Of a stretch of DNA of 64,000 nt, positions 16,949-26,611 are shown one piece after another. The notes beneath the pieces were generated by a model. The model made no database searches and was not told the DNA's origin. It worked only from the letters and a program-made list of their open reading frames with translations. The position numbers were made by a program, and so were the translations under genes. This DNA comes from an uncultured Rhodospira sp. (GTDB lineage Bacteria > Pseudomonadota > Alphaproteobacteria > Rhodospirillales > Rhodospirillaceae): positions 1 through 64,000 of the forward strand of contig NZ_CAKZOT010000080.1 in NCBI RefSeq assembly GCF_937138205.1, read 5' to 3'. The first letter of the stretch is position 1. Every line of letters begins with the position of its first letter.

Positions 16949-18295
16949 ATGACGAAGAAAGCCGGGTCGACGTCGACCTCCATGGAAAAGATGCAGGCCA
17001 CGCTGAGCCGGCGCTACGCCGCCGAGAAGCGCTTCCAGTCCTACGGCGTCATCGCCATCGTCCTGGCGATGGCCATGCTGGTGACCCTGTTCGCCACCAT
17101 CATCGGCACCGGGTACACGGCCTTCTGGCAGTACACCGTCCGTCTGGACGTGACCCTGTATCCGCAGGACATTGATCCGGACGGCAACCGCGACCCGGAG
17201 GTGCTGGCAAAGGCGGACTACCAGTCGGCCATCAAGGACGCGCTGTACTCGCTGTTTCCCGAGGCCACCAGCCGGCAGGACCGCAGTGCCGTCCGCGCCC
17301 TGATCAGCCCGGGTGCCAACTTCGTTCTCCGTGACAAGGTTCTGGACAATCCGGACCTGGTCGGGCAACGCGTCAGCGTGCGCGTGCCGCTGGCCTCGGA
17401 TTTCGACCAGGTTCTCAAGGGCAACATCGACCCCGACGTGAATTTCGATGTGATCGAGGAGCGCAGCACGGACATCCCCTGGTCACTGCCGCCCGACGAG
17501 CGCCTGATCACCGAAAAGCAGGCTGGGTATCTCCAGCAGCTCATCCGACAGGGAGAGGTCGAGGCGAGCTTCAATATCTGGTTCTTCACCAATGGCGATA
17601 GCCGCCAGCCGGAACTGGCGGGTATCTGGGGCGCGGCCGTGGGTTCCATCTTCACGCTGATGGTGACACTGGCCCTGTCGTTCCCGGTTGGCGTGGCGGC
17701 GGCCGTCTATCTGGAAGAATTCGCGCCGAAGAACCGTTGGACCGATATCATCGAGGTCAACATCAACAACCTGGCGGCCGTGCCCTCGATCGTGTTCGGT
17801 CTGCTGGGTCTGGCCGTGTTCCTGCAGTTCTTCGGTCTGCCGCGCTCGGCGCCGGTGGTGGGTGGTCTGGTGCTGACCTTGATGACGCTGCCGACCATCA
17901 TCATCGCCAGCCGTGCCGCGTTGAAGTCGGTGCCGCCGTCGATCCGCGAGGCGGCGCTGGGCGTCGGCGCCTCCAAGCTGCAGACCATCACGCATCACGT
18001 GCTGCCGCTGGCCATGCCCGGCATGTTGACCGGCACCATCATCGGCATGGCCCAGGCGCTGGGCGAAACCGCGCCGCTGCTGATGATCGGCATGGTGGCT
18101 TTCGTGGTGGACATCCCGTCCTCGCCGCTGGACGCGGCGACGGCCTTGCCGGTGCAGATCTATCTGTGGTCCGACAGTCCGGAACGCGGCTTCACCGAAC
18201 GGACCTCGGCGGCGATCATGTGCCTTTTGGGCTTCCTCATCCTGATGAACGCGGCGGCGGTGCTGCTGCGCAAACGCTTCGAACGACGGTGGTAA
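16949..18295 (+). CDS. pstA: Phosphate ABC transporter permease PstA
   Basis: 448 aa from the ATG at 16949; the ORF track's upstream start lacks a ribosome site. The N-terminal part (one helix near 30-55 plus a ~170-residue soluble segment) corresponds to the DUF3333 extension of alphaproteobacterial PstA. The permease core follows from about 220 ([20 protein letters not shown]), with the coupling motif [16 protein letters not shown]. Both permeases here therefore carry large extensions facing the same side, which may contact each other or PstS. It is 114 bases after pstC and five bases before pstB. Confidence 0.93.
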   Translation: MTKKAGSTSTSMEKMQATLSRRYAAEKRFQSYGVIAIVLAMAMLVTLFATIIGTGYTAFWQYTVRLDVTLYPQDIDPDGNRDPEVLAKADYQSAIKDALYSLFPEATSRQDRSAVRALISPGANFVLRDKVLDNPDLVGQRVSVRVPLASDFDQVLKGNIDPDVNFDVIEERSTDIPWSLPPDERLITEKQAGYLQQLIRQGEVEASFNIWFFTNGDSRQPELAGIWGAAVGSIFTLMVTLALSFPVGVAAAVYLEEFAPKNRWTDIIEVNINNLAAVPSIVFGLLGLAVFLQFFGLPRSAPVVGGLVLTLMTLPTIIIASRAALKSVPPSIREAALGVGASKLQTITHHVLPLAMPGMLTGTIIGMAQALGETAPLLMIGMVAFVVDIPSSPLDAATALPVQIYLWSDSPERGFTERTSAAIMCLLGFLILMNAAAVLLRKRFERRW

Positions 18296-18300
18296 GAGCC

Positions 18301-19134
<834 letters not shown>

Positions 19135-19162
19135 GGCGGCCCCCTCGCACGCGGTTCGAAGG

Positions 19163-19903
19163 ATGGAAACGGTGGGAGCGGACAGGGAAGACCATACGGT
19201 CCGATCCTTCGACGCCGAACTCCTCAAGTTGGCGAATACGGTCGTGCGCGCCGGTGGCTTGGTGGAGGCGCAACTGGCGGCCGCCATGCAGGCGCTCGTC
19301 CGGCGCGACAGCCAGATGGCGGCGGACGTGGTGGCCGGGGACGCCAAGGTCGATGCCCTGGAGCAGGAAATCCAGGACATGGCCGTGCGGCTCCTGGCGC
19401 TGCGCCAGCCGGTGGCCCAGGACCTGCGCCACATCGTGTCGGCCTTGCGCATCGCCGGGGACCTGGAACGCATCGGCGATTACGGCGCCAACGTCGCCAA
19501 GCGGACCATGGTGGTCAACCAGGCGCCGCCCGTGCGTACCGTCGCGGCCATGCCGCGCATGGCCCGGCTGGCGCAAGAGATCGTCAAGGACGTGCTCGAC
19601 GCGTATGTGGAACGCGATGTCGAACGGGCCATCGCCGTCTGGCGGCGCGACGAGGAGGTGGACGAACTCCACACCAGTCTGTTCCGCGAATTGGTGACGT
19701 ACATGATGGAGGACCCGCGCAACATCACCGCCTGCACGCATCTGATGTTCATCGCCAAGAACATCGAGCGCATCGGTGACCACGCGACCAACATCGCCGA
19801 AACCATTTACTACCTGGTGCAGGGGCGGCCGCTGAAGGACGCGCGGCCGAAGGGAGCAGGGCAAACCATTGACCCGACGGTCGGGTCAGCCCCTATGGCG
19901 TGA
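19163..19903 (+). CDS. phoU: Phosphate signalling protein PhoU
   Basis: Helical cytoplasmic protein linking PstB activity to the PhoR/PhoB system; it normally represses the Pho response when phosphate is plentiful. 246 aa with two three-helix repeats. Each has the family metal-site pattern: LRIAGDLERIGDYGANVAKR near 97 and FIAKNIERIGDHATNIAE near 198. The C-terminal tail is short and proline/glycine-rich. It is 28 bases after pstB, with phoB 16 bases after it. Confidence 0.95.
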   Translation: METVGADREDHTVRSFDAELLKLANTVVRAGGLVEAQLAAAMQALVRRDSQMAADVVAGDAKVDALEQEIQDMAVRLLALRQPVAQDLRHIVSALRIAGDLERIGDYGANVAKRTMVVNQAPPVRTVAAMPRMARLAQEIVKDVLDAYVERDVERAIAVWRRDEEVDELHTSLFRELVTYMMEDPRNITACTHLMFIAKNIERIGDHATNIAETIYYLVQGRPLKDARPKGAGQTIDPTVGSAPMA

Positions 19904-19919
19904 GCGAGTGGTGGAGACC

Positions 19920-20624
19920 ATGGAGACCATGAAGCCGCTGGTGATGATCGTCGAGGACGAGGCCGCCCTGGTCACGGTCCTTCGCTACAACCTTGAGAAG
20001 GAAGGCTACCGGGTCTGCGAGGCCATGGACGGCGAGGAAGCCCTGACCGTCTTCGCCGAAAGCAACCCGGATCTGGTGCTGCTGGACTGGATGCTGCCGG
20101 CGCTGTCGGGCATCGAGGTCTGCCGCCAACTGCGCCGCAAACCGGGCGTGCGCGAGGTGCCGATCGTCATGCTGACGGCGCGCGGCGAGGAGGCCGACAA
20201 GGTGCGCGGCCTGAACACCGGCGCCGATGACTACATTACCAAGCCGTTCTCGGTGCCGGAATTGCTGGCCCGGGTGAAGGCGCATTTGCGCCGGGTGCAG
20301 CCGTCGCAGCCCAAGGGCGTACTGGAATACGACACGGTGACCATGGACCTGGGCGCCCACCGGGTGACCCGCGCGGGGCGGCATGTCCACCTGGGGCCGA
20401 CCGAGTTCCGCCTGCTGCGCTTCCTGATGCAGAACCCGGGCAGCGTGTTCTCGCGCGAGGCGCTGCTGAATGCCGTCTGGGGTCCGGACATCTACGTCGA
20501 GCCACGCACGGTGGACGTGCATATCCGCCGCCTGCGCAAGGCCCTGAACACCGAGGGCGAGGTGGACCTGATCCGCACCGTGCGCGCCGCCGGCTACGCC
20601 CTGGACGCCAGCGTCACGGCTTAG
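19920..20624 (+). CDS. phoB: Phosphate regulon response regulator PhoB
   Basis: OmpR-family activator of Pho promoters. About 234 aa; the ATG at 19920 is chosen, with GGTGGAG just upstream (19929 is a close alternative giving MKPLVMIVEDE). The receiver domain has VEDEAALV, the phosphoacceptor in VLLDWMLPALSG near residue 55, and the lysine in DDYITKPFSVPE. The C-terminal winged helix has HLGPTEFRLLRFLMQ and TVDVHIRRLRKAL. The expected kinase gene phoR is absent on either side. The last codons lie within the 24-bp direct repeat flanking the toxin-antitoxin cassette. Confidence 0.94.
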   Translation: METMKPLVMIVEDEAALVTVLRYNLEKEGYRVCEAMDGEEALTVFAESNPDLVLLDWMLPALSGIEVCRQLRRKPGVREVPIVMLTARGEEADKVRGLNTGADDYITKPFSVPELLARVKAHLRRVQPSQPKGVLEYDTVTMDLGAHRVTRAGRHVHLGPTEFRLLRFLMQNPGSVFSREALLNAVWGPDIYVEPRTVDVHIRRLRKALNTEGEVDLIRTVRAAGYALDASVTA

Positions 20625-20628
20625 GGTG
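20605..20628. repeat. Left 24-bp direct repeat flanking the TA cassette
   Basis: Begins acgccagcgtcacggcttag and is identical over 24 bases to 21445-21468. This copy contains the last codons and stop of phoB. The bases on either side differ, so the match is exactly 24 bp. Confidence 0.85.
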
Positions 20629-20721
20629 GAGGTCCGTCCGGCCCAAACAGCCGAAGATGGGATTGGCAGCGCACCGCGATGTATGTACATTGGGGTGCGC
20701 GATTTCATCGAGGGGTATCCC

Positions 20722-20991
20722 ATGCGCCAATCCGTGACCATGCGTCTGGACCCTGACGTTTTGAAGGCAGCACGACTCAAAGCGGCCGGCGACAACCGGA
20801 CGCTGACGAACTATGTCGAAACGTTGATGCGCCGTGACCTCCAGCCAGCAGCAGCCGACCCGGATCTCGTTGTGATCGCCCCCGCCGACGTTCGCGACTT
20901 CGTGCCAGTGACCATCACCGGCGAGACCGAGGACGAGCGAAACCGACGGGCCGACATCGTTTCCGCCGTTCTTGACGCCAGTGGGCGTTGA
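20722..20991 (+). CDS. Ribbon-helix-helix antitoxin-like protein
   Basis: 89 aa from an ATG at 20722, preceded by GAGGGG; the ORF track extends further upstream. The N-terminal ~45 residues fit an Arc/CopG-type ribbon-helix-helix fold: a short beta strand (QSVTMRLDP), a helix (DVLKAARLKAAGD), a turn, and a second helix (TLTNYVETLMRRDLQ). The acidic C-terminal half (TGETEDERNRRADIV) would wrap the toxin. Its stop overlaps the next ATG as TGATG, so the two are coupled. The role as antitoxin and autorepressor is inferred from fold and pairing. Confidence 0.75.
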   Translation: MRQSVTMRLDPDVLKAARLKAAGDNRTLTNYVETLMRRDLQPAAADPDLVVIAPADVRDFVPVTITGETEDERNRRADIVSAVLDASGR

Positions 20992-21428
20992 TGGAGCCAC
21001 CGTTCCGGCCTGGCCAGTTTGTGTGGTGCCAGTTTCCCTACATGGAAGACCCCGTGCGCCCTGGACCGAAGGAGCGCATCGCCTACATCGCCGAGGTCGG
21101 CCGGATTCGGGGTAACGTCCACCTTACAGTGATGGCCCTTTATACAACCACGGTCCCATGGGAGCCGGACGCACGCCTCCCTCTTGGGGTCGTCCCAGTG
21201 GACCATGGTACGGCCCAGGCCATGAACCAAAAAGGCTTTGTTCTGGATGCCCGGAAGGTGGCCTTTGTGCCCGTCACCAAGGCCTTCTTTCCCCGTCTCG
21301 AATCGCAGGAGAAGGGCATCGTCCACATGGCCTCCAGCCGGTTTCAGAACCATGTCCTGAATACGTTGGCGAAACTGGCGAAGCGTCCCGATCTTGTCGT
21401 CGGTTTGGGGCCGGATGCGCCTGGGTAG
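20991..21428 (+). CDS. PemK/MazF-like toxin candidate
   Basis: 145 aa starting at an ATG inside the antitoxin stop. The N terminus FRPGQFVWCQFPYMEDP, then GPKERIAYIAEV, resembles the PemK/MazF beta-barrel start, and LPLGVVPVDHGTA and KKGF-like segments continue the barrel. MazF-type toxins are ribosome-independent endoribonucleases. The C-terminal helix (RFQNHVLNTLAKLAKR) is typical in position. The match is to the general pattern only, so enzyme activity is inferred. With its antitoxin it is contained wholly between two 24-bp direct repeats. Confidence 0.65.
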   Translation: MEPPFRPGQFVWCQFPYMEDPVRPGPKERIAYIAEVGRIRGNVHLTVMALYTTTVPWEPDARLPLGVVPVDHGTAQAMNQKGFVLDARKVAFVPVTKAFFPRLESQEKGIVHMASSRFQNHVLNTLAKLAKRPDLVVGLGPDAPG

Positions 21429-21444
21429 ACTGGATAGACCAGGC

Positions 21445-21468
21445 ACGCCAGCGTCACGGCTTAGGGTG
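21445..21468. repeat. Right 24-bp direct repeat flanking the TA cassette
   Basis: Identical to 20605-20628, 840 bases away. This copy contains the stop of the minus-strand DUF3108 gene (21454-21456). Collapsing the two copies would leave phoB and the DUF3108 gene converging with an 11-base overlap. Confidence 0.85.
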
Positions 21469-22290
21469 CTCCAGCGGATCTACCTCGTTGTCCGGGCACG
21501 GCGTTTCGACCACGCCGCAGCGGCCCACATAGACCAGATCGAACAGGCCCCAGCCCTGGTCGACCTCGATTCGCAGCGGGATGGCCAAGTCGTGGTCTGT
21601 GACCGCGATCCGCAGGCCACCCTCGCGCCACTCGGCGGCGTGGTTCTCGCTGAATCCGCCCAGCGGCTCGAACCTCACCGTCACGACCCGCGCCCGCCAC
21701 GGCTGACCGGCGGCGGTAATGGTCTCCGGCGGGGCGACGCGGATGTGGGCATCGTACCGCAGTTTGCCGTCAAACACGGGCACCACCATCTCGGCCGGGT
21801 CGGCGCTGCCCTGGTCGGACAGCGTGGCCACCCGCCGGCGCACGCTCATGAGGGCCGACAACGGGTCAAGCGTGCCGGCGCGCAAATCCGGCTCCATGCG
21901 ATCGACCGGTTCGCCGTTCTTGAACCCCTTGGGGATGCCGTCCGGCCGGTCGTAGGCGACGCGCACCTCGCCCTGCTTGTCCCATTCGCGATAGGCACGG
22001 CGGTAGGCGGCGGGCTCCAGCGACCCGTCTTCGGTGATCCGGCCGTTGGCGGCGCGGTGCGCGCGGATGCCCCGGAAGGCCCAGAACAACCCGGTGGCGC
22101 GGGCGTTGAGCGTGACCTGGTAGCGGTCCGCCGTCTCGACGATCCGCACCGCCACGTCACCCACCGGCAGGCCCAGAAAGCGCGCCTGGTACAGCAGGTG
22201 CTGCTCCCGCGGCGCGGCGGCCGAGGCCGGAGCCGGCGGCGCCACGGCGACCAGGGCGGCCATCAACGCCGCGAACACCCTGGCGGCCAT
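21454..22290 (-). CDS. DUF3108-family exported protein
   Basis: About 278 aa from the ATG at 22290 (a GTG two codons earlier is possible); the ORF track start at 22836 is inside pntAA. A signal peptide (ARVFAALMAALVAVAPPAPASA) precedes a beta-rich periplasmic domain: LLYQARFLGLPVGDVAVRIVE, then YQVTLNARATGLFWAF, and later RARVVTVRFEPLG. This is the DUF3108 pattern of proteobacterial envelope proteins of unknown function. It is divergent from the transhydrogenase operon and ends within the right TA-flanking repeat, so its 3' end survived the insertion. Confidence 0.8.
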   Translation of the reverse strand: MAARVFAALMAALVAVAPPAPASAAAPREQHLLYQARFLGLPVGDVAVRIVETADRYQVTLNARATGLFWAFRGIRAHRAANGRITEDGSLEPAAYRRAYREWDKQGEVRVAYDRPDGIPKGFKNGEPVDRMEPDLRAGTLDPLSALMSVRRRVATLSDQGSADPAEMVVPVFDGKLRYDAHIRVAPPETITAAGQPWRARVVTVRFEPLGGFSENHAAEWREGGLRIAVTDHDLAIPLRIEVDQGWGLFDLVYVGRCGVVETPCPDNEVDPLEHPKP

Positions 22291-22539
22291 CCCCACCCGC
22301 AGGCGCCCTGCGCGCGCTTCACCTCGATCCTGTGATGCGAAACGGTGGCCTTGGCTCGTCCGATCGGCTAGGGTCCCCGCACTTCGGGACGGATCGTCCC
22401 TCCCGTCGCGGCGGCGTGCGAGCCCGCGCCGCCGCACGACGCGTTGCCGAAATCCCGGGCCGGTCCAATATCCGTGTGGGGTTGCGGCATCCGGTTCGCA
22501 GAAACCCGTCATTCGTTGATCGATCGAGGGTCCCAATCC

Positions 22540-23694
22540 ATGAAACTCGCCGTACCAAAAGAACGCCGCCCCGACGAGGCGCGCGTGGCGATCTCGCCCG
22601 AGGTCGCCAAGAAGCTGGTCGGGCTTGGCGTCGAGGTGGTGGTGGAGACCGGCGCCGGGCTCGGCGCCGACGTCACCGACGCCATGCTCCAGGACGTGGG
22701 CGCCACCATCGCCCCGGACGCCAAGGCCGCGTTGGGCGACGCCGACCTCGTGTGGAAGGTTCAACGGCCGATGACCGCCGACGAGGGCACGGACGAGATC
22801 GCCCTGATGAAACGCGGTGCGACGCTGATGTGCCATTTGAATGCGCTCACCGAAAAAGGGATGGTCGACGCCCTGGCCTCGGCCGGCGTGGCGGCCTTCG
22901 CCATGGAACTGATGCCGCGCATCAGCCGGGCGCAGTCGATGGACATTCTCTCTTCACAGGCCAACCTGGGCGGTTATAAGGCGGTGATCGAGGCGGCCAA
23001 CGCCTTCTCCCGCGCTTTTCCCATGATGATGACGGCCGCCGGTACGGTGCCGCCGGCTCGCGTGCTGGTGTTCGGTGCCGGCGTGGCCGGCCTTCAGGCC
23101 GTCGCCACCGCCAAGCGCATGGGCGCGGTGGTGTTGGCCACCGACGTGCGTCCGGCCACCCGCGAGCAGGTGGAAAGCCTGGGCGGCAAGTTCGTCACCG
23201 TCGACGAGGAGATGGAGAAGCAGGCGGAGACCGAGGGCGGATACGCCAAGGAGATGCCGCCGGAATACTTCGAGAAGCAGAAGCAGATCGTCTCCGAGCA
23301 CCTCAAGAAGACCGACATCGTCATCACCACCGCCCTGATCCCCGGCCGGCCGGCCCCCAAGCTGGTCACCGCCGAGCAGGTCAAGAGCATGAAAAAGGGC
23401 TCGGTGATCGTCGACATGGCGGTCGAGACCGGCGGCAACTGCGAGCTGTCCGAACTCGGCAAGGCGATCGAGGTCGAGGGGGTCAAGATCCTCGGCTACC
23501 CCAACCTGCCCAGCCGGGTGGCGGCCGACGCCAGCCCGCTGTTCGCCAAGAACCTGCTGAACTTCCTGACGCCCCAGTTCGACAAGGAGGCCAAGAGCCT
23601 CAAACTGAACTGGGAGGATGAGACGGTGAAAGGGACCTGCGTCACCCACGACGGCAAGGTCGTGCACCCGAAGCTCGTCGAAGGCTCGAACTAG
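22540..23694 (+). CDS. pntAA: NAD(P) transhydrogenase subunit alpha part 1
   Basis: Soluble NAD(H)-binding domain I of the proton-translocating transhydrogenase, which drives NADPH formation with the proton gradient. 384 aa from the ATG at 22540 (MKLAVPKERRPDEARVA). The NAD-binding Rossmann motif is VLVFGAGVAGLQA near 170, and the mobile loop region lies in YAKEMPPEY. This length matches the three-subunit form of Rhodospirillum rubrum. The ribosome site is weak; the gene begins a tight three-gene operon divergent from the DUF3108 gene. Confidence 0.96.
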   Translation: MKLAVPKERRPDEARVAISPEVAKKLVGLGVEVVVETGAGLGADVTDAMLQDVGATIAPDAKAALGDADLVWKVQRPMTADEGTDEIALMKRGATLMCHLNALTEKGMVDALASAGVAAFAMELMPRISRAQSMDILSSQANLGGYKAVIEAANAFSRAFPMMMTAAGTVPPARVLVFGAGVAGLQAVATAKRMGAVVLATDVRPATREQVESLGGKFVTVDEEMEKQAETEGGYAKEMPPEYFEKQKQIVSEHLKKTDIVITTALIPGRPAPKLVTAEQVKSMKKGSVIVDMAVETGGNCELSELGKAIEVEGVKILGYPNLPSRVAADASPLFAKNLLNFLTPQFDKEAKSLKLNWEDETVKGTCVTHDGKVVHPKLVEGSN

Positions 23695-23706
23695 GAGAGG
23701 GACACC

Positions 23707-24129
23707 ATGGCCAATCAATCCGAGACCATCGCGTCCCAGGCCGAGGCGCTGGCCGAACAGGCCGGCACGCTGGCCGAACAGGCGCGCGGCCTGGCCGAGC
23801 AGGTTGCCGGCTCGGCGATGGGCGCCGCCGGCGCCGCCAGCCATGCCGGCGAGTTCTGGTGGCTGTTCACCGTCTTCGTGCTGGCCTGCTTCATCGGCTT
23901 TTATGTCGTCTGGAGTGTGACCCCGGCGCTGCACTCGCCCTTGATGGGCGTGACCAACGCCATTTCGTCGGTGATCATCGTCGGCGCCCTGATCGCCGCC
24001 GGCCCGGCCGAGTTCACCAGCGCGAGCTGGCTGGGGCTTGTCGCCGTGCTGTTGGCGTCGATCAACATCTTCGGCGGCTTCATCGTCACCGAGCGAATGC
24101 TCGCCATGTTCAAGAAGAAAAAGAGCTAG
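23707..24129 (+). CDS. pntAB: NAD(P) transhydrogenase subunit alpha part 2
   Basis: Membrane part of the alpha chain, about 140 aa with three to four helices ([54 protein letters not shown]), forming the proton channel with PntB. The first 45 residues are a heptad-like series of LAEQA repeats that probably forms a helix before the membrane. The basic tail KKKKS faces the cytosol. Twelve bases separate it from each neighbour, and AGGAGAGGG precedes the ATG. Confidence 0.95.
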   Translation: MANQSETIASQAEALAEQAGTLAEQARGLAEQVAGSAMGAAGAASHAGEFWWLFTVFVLACFIGFYVVWSVTPALHSPLMGVTNAISSVIIVGALIAAGPAEFTSASWLGLVAVLLASINIFGGFIVTERMLAMFKKKKS

Positions 24130-24141
24130 GGAGGGCGAGAC

Positions 24142-25533
24142 ATGACCTCGGGTCTGACAATGCTGGCCTATCTGGTCGCCGCGGTGTGCTTCATCCTGGC
24201 GCTCAGGGGCCTGTCCTCACCCACCAGCGCGCGGCAGGGCAACCTGTTCGGCATGATCGGCATGGGCATCGCCGTGCTGACGACGCTGGTTTCTCCCAAC
24301 GTGGTCAACTACCTGCCCATGGCGCTGGCGGTGGCCATCGGCGGCGGTATCGGCGCCGTGGTGGCGCGCAAGGTGTACATGACGGCGCTGCCGCAGCTGG
24401 TGGCGGCGTTCCACTCGCTGGTGGGTATGGCCGCCGTGCTGGTGGCCTGGGCCGCGCTGCTGACGCCGGAGAACTACGGCATCGGCGCCGTCGGCTCCAT
24501 TCCGGTGTCCAGCATGGTCGAGATGTCGCTGGGCCTGGCCATCGGTGCCATTACGTTCTCGGGTTCGGTGGTGGCCTTCGCCAAGCTGCAGGGCTTGGTC
24601 TCGGGCTCGCCGGTGGTGTTCAAGGGCCAGCACCAGCTCAACGCCGCGCTGGGCATCGCCATCGTGGTGCTGCTGGTGATCTTCTGTATCACCGAGAGCT
24701 ACGTCGTCTTCGGCCTGTTGACCGCGCTGGCCTTCATCCTCGGCTTCTTGATCATCATCCCCATCGGCGGCGCCGACATGCCGGTGGTGATCTCCATGCT
24801 CAACAGCTACTCGGGCTGGGCGGCGGCCGGCATTGGCTTCACGCTGGGCAACCCGCTGTTGATCGTGGCCGGCGCCTTGGTCGGCTCGTCCGGTGCCATC
24901 CTGTCGTACATCATGTGTAAGGGCATGAACCGGTCGATCTTCAACGTCATCCTGGGCGGCTTCGGCGGCGAGGGTGTCACGGCGGCGGCCGGGTCGGACG
25001 GCGACAAGGCGGTCAAGCCGGGCAGCGCCGACGACGCCAGCTTCATCATGAAGAACGCCTCCAAGGTCATCATCGTGCCGGGCTACGGCATGGCGGTGGC
25101 CCAGGCCCAGCACGCCCTGCGCGAGATGGCCGACAAGCTGAAGGCCGAGGGCATCGACGTGAAGTACGCCATCCACCCGGTGGCCGGCCGGATGCCAGGG
25201 CACATGAACGTGCTGCTGGCCGAGGCGAACGTGCCCTATGACGAGGTGTTCGAGCTGGAGGACATCAACTCAGAGTTCACGACCGCCGATGTGGCCTATG
25301 TCATCGGCGCCAACGACGTCACCAACCCGTCGGCCAAGACCGATCCGGCCAGCCCGATCTACGGGATGCCGGTGCTGGATGTGGAGAACGCCGGGACGGT
25401 GCTGTTCGTCAAGCGCTCGATGGCGTCAGGCTATGCTGGCGTGCAGAACCCGCTGTTCTTCAAGGATAACACGATGATGCTCTTCGGCGACGCCAAGAAG
25501 ATGACCGAGGAAATCGTGCAGGCGATGGAATAG
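24142..25533 (+). CDS. pntB: NAD(P) transhydrogenase subunit beta
   Basis: 463 aa. The N-terminal ~270 residues hold about nine membrane helices, including the conserved SVVAFAKLQG and GGADMPVVISMLNSYSGWAA. The C-terminal domain III binds NADP(H): VIIVPGYGMAVAQAQHAL, then HPVAGRMPGHMNVLLAEA, YVIGANDVTNP and VLFVKRSMASGYAG. All invariant stretches are intact, so the pump should be functional. It is followed by GC-rich inverted repeats that may end transcription. Confidence 0.97.
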   Translation: MTSGLTMLAYLVAAVCFILALRGLSSPTSARQGNLFGMIGMGIAVLTTLVSPNVVNYLPMALAVAIGGGIGAVVARKVYMTALPQLVAAFHSLVGMAAVLVAWAALLTPENYGIGAVGSIPVSSMVEMSLGLAIGAITFSGSVVAFAKLQGLVSGSPVVFKGQHQLNAALGIAIVVLLVIFCITESYVVFGLLTALAFILGFLIIIPIGGADMPVVISMLNSYSGWAAAGIGFTLGNPLLIVAGALVGSSGAILSYIMCKGMNRSIFNVILGGFGGEGVTAAAGSDGDKAVKPGSADDASFIMKNASKVIIVPGYGMAVAQAQHALREMADKLKAEGIDVKYAIHPVAGRMPGHMNVLLAEANVPYDEVFELEDINSEFTTADVAYVIGANDVTNPSAKTDPASPIYGMPVLDVENAGTVLFVKRSMASGYAGVQNPLFFKDNTMMLFGDAKKMTEEIVQAME

Positions 25534-25557
25534 TCCCGGACCATAGTACGTTTGTCG

Positions 25558-25615
25558 GGCGGGAGGTTTCCTCCCGCCTGAACCCCCTCCCGCCCTCCCC
25601 CATAAATGGGGGAGG
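25558..25615. terminator. Tandem inverted repeats after pntB
   Basis: GGCGGGAGG/CCTCCCGCC with a TTT loop (25558-25578) is followed by CCTCCCCCA/TGGGGGAGG with a TAAA loop (25594-25615). The stems are perfect but lack a clear T-run. They may act as terminators, or the second may be the end of a dispersed palindromic repeat. Confidence 0.5.
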
Positions 25616-25723
25616 TGTTCGAGCGGTACATGCCGGCCGGACTCCCTCCCCATGAAATGGGCTATCATATTCACACTTCTTTTCCCGCCAAGCTGGGGTT
25701 GACTGCCCCGTCGGAAAATGATC

Positions 25724-25839
25724 CGTCATTGCGAACCCTCGTCGCAAGACGAGGGTGAAGCAATCCAGGGCGTAAAACACAAGTATCCGCCCTGGATTGC
25801 CCCATTTCTTTAATTTGGGCTTCGCTCCTCGCAATGACG
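25724..25839. repeat. MITE-like element, copy 1
   Basis: 116 bp with terminal inverted repeats CGTCATTGCG (25724-25733) and CGCAATGACG (25830-25839), and an inner palindrome GCAATCCAGGGCG / CGCCCTGGATTGC. The same ends and inner palindrome occur at 54767-54919. It has no coding capacity. It lies inside a second inverted repeat: CCCTCCCCAT...CTATCATATTCAC (25644-25674) against GTGAATCTGATAG...ATGGGGAGGG (25857-25884), so one element seems nested in another. Confidence 0.8.
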
Positions 25840-25961
25840 AGAAAGAGTAAAGATGCGTGAATCTGATAGATGAAATGGGGAGGGCTGGGGTGAGTTTTTC
25901 CTCCCGACGCCGGACGAACGGACCCGTGGAAACGTGGGGTGTCCGGTGCCGGGGCGGTATT

Positions 25962-26318
25962 TCACGTCCACAACGCCTGACCATCCCACCGCCTTACCAA
26001 AACCAGCCCCGCCACCACCGACCCGGCGCACAGCCCCGTTCCCAGCAGGAACGCCAACCCTCCGACGGCCTCGTACAGTCCGCCCGAGACGATCATCGCC
26101 AGCCCGAGAAGGGCACCCATGGCCAGCGCCGAGTACAGCCCTTGCGCCCAGAAGAGCGAGAACGCCGCCAGACCGATGTCGGCCATCGCATAGCCATGCG
26201 CCGCCTTTGGCCCGACCCGGCGGTCCTGAAGGCCGGCGCAGACAGACCGCACCTCTCCAATGAGGCTCTCCAGCACGCTCATGCCAACAGAGAGTTGCTC
26301 CCAAGACCCTACAATCAA
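25962..26318 (-). pseudogene. Remnant of an IS transposase N terminus joined to membrane-protein sequence
   Basis: A 118-codon ORF. Residues 15-58 (VLESLIGEVRSVCAGLQDRR, then YAMADIGLAAFSLFWAQ) resemble the N-terminal region of DDE transposases of the ISNCY type, in which a regulatory or DNA-binding segment precedes 'SPSFL'. The match stops at WAQ. The remaining 60 residues are two hydrophobic helices (MGALLGLAMIVSGGLYEAVG; LAFLLGTGLCAGSVVAGLVL) unlike any transposase. I read this as a truncated IS fused by chance to part of a membrane-protein gene, though a genuine small membrane protein cannot be ruled out. Repeats lie on its downstream side. Confidence 0.5.
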
Positions 26319-26611
26319 TCCCTACCGCCTACATTTCGTGTCTCTTCCGACAAAACCCACTGCCTGTGATACTTTAGACTCACCAGCCCATTTTGCCTTG
26401 CTGCCTCTTCCCCCACATTCCAACGCGATTCGTTCGCGTTGCGAATTGCTGGACGAAAACGTTATTGATTGCGGGATTTTAACAGATTATATTAAAGTAG
26501 AGTTGTAGTGTTGTGGCCCAGGCTGGCGTTGGTCGGGGGAGAGTTCGGTTCGCGCCGGGCTCTGACGCCGCATCCTGGCTTCGCCGCAGAGGGGACAACA
26601 GAGAGGCCACC
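26319..26611. other. AT-rich intergenic stretch
   Basis: Notably lower in GC than its surroundings, with runs such as ATTTTAACAGATTATATTAAAG near 26475 and a small palindrome GCGATTCGTTCGCGTTGCG. It includes the promoter side of the SPOR lipoprotein gene. No gene was recognised; the composition suggests leftover sequence from the mobile element beside it. Confidence 0.5.

Noticed and set aside
15512-17368. 618-codon minus-strand ORF opposite pstC and pstA
   Set aside because: Gln/His/Arg-rich antisense translation; the plus-strand permeases are clear.
21394-22335. 313-codon plus-strand ORF after the toxin gene
   Set aside because: Antisense to the DUF3108 gene, which has a signal peptide and family pattern; also runs through the direct repeat.
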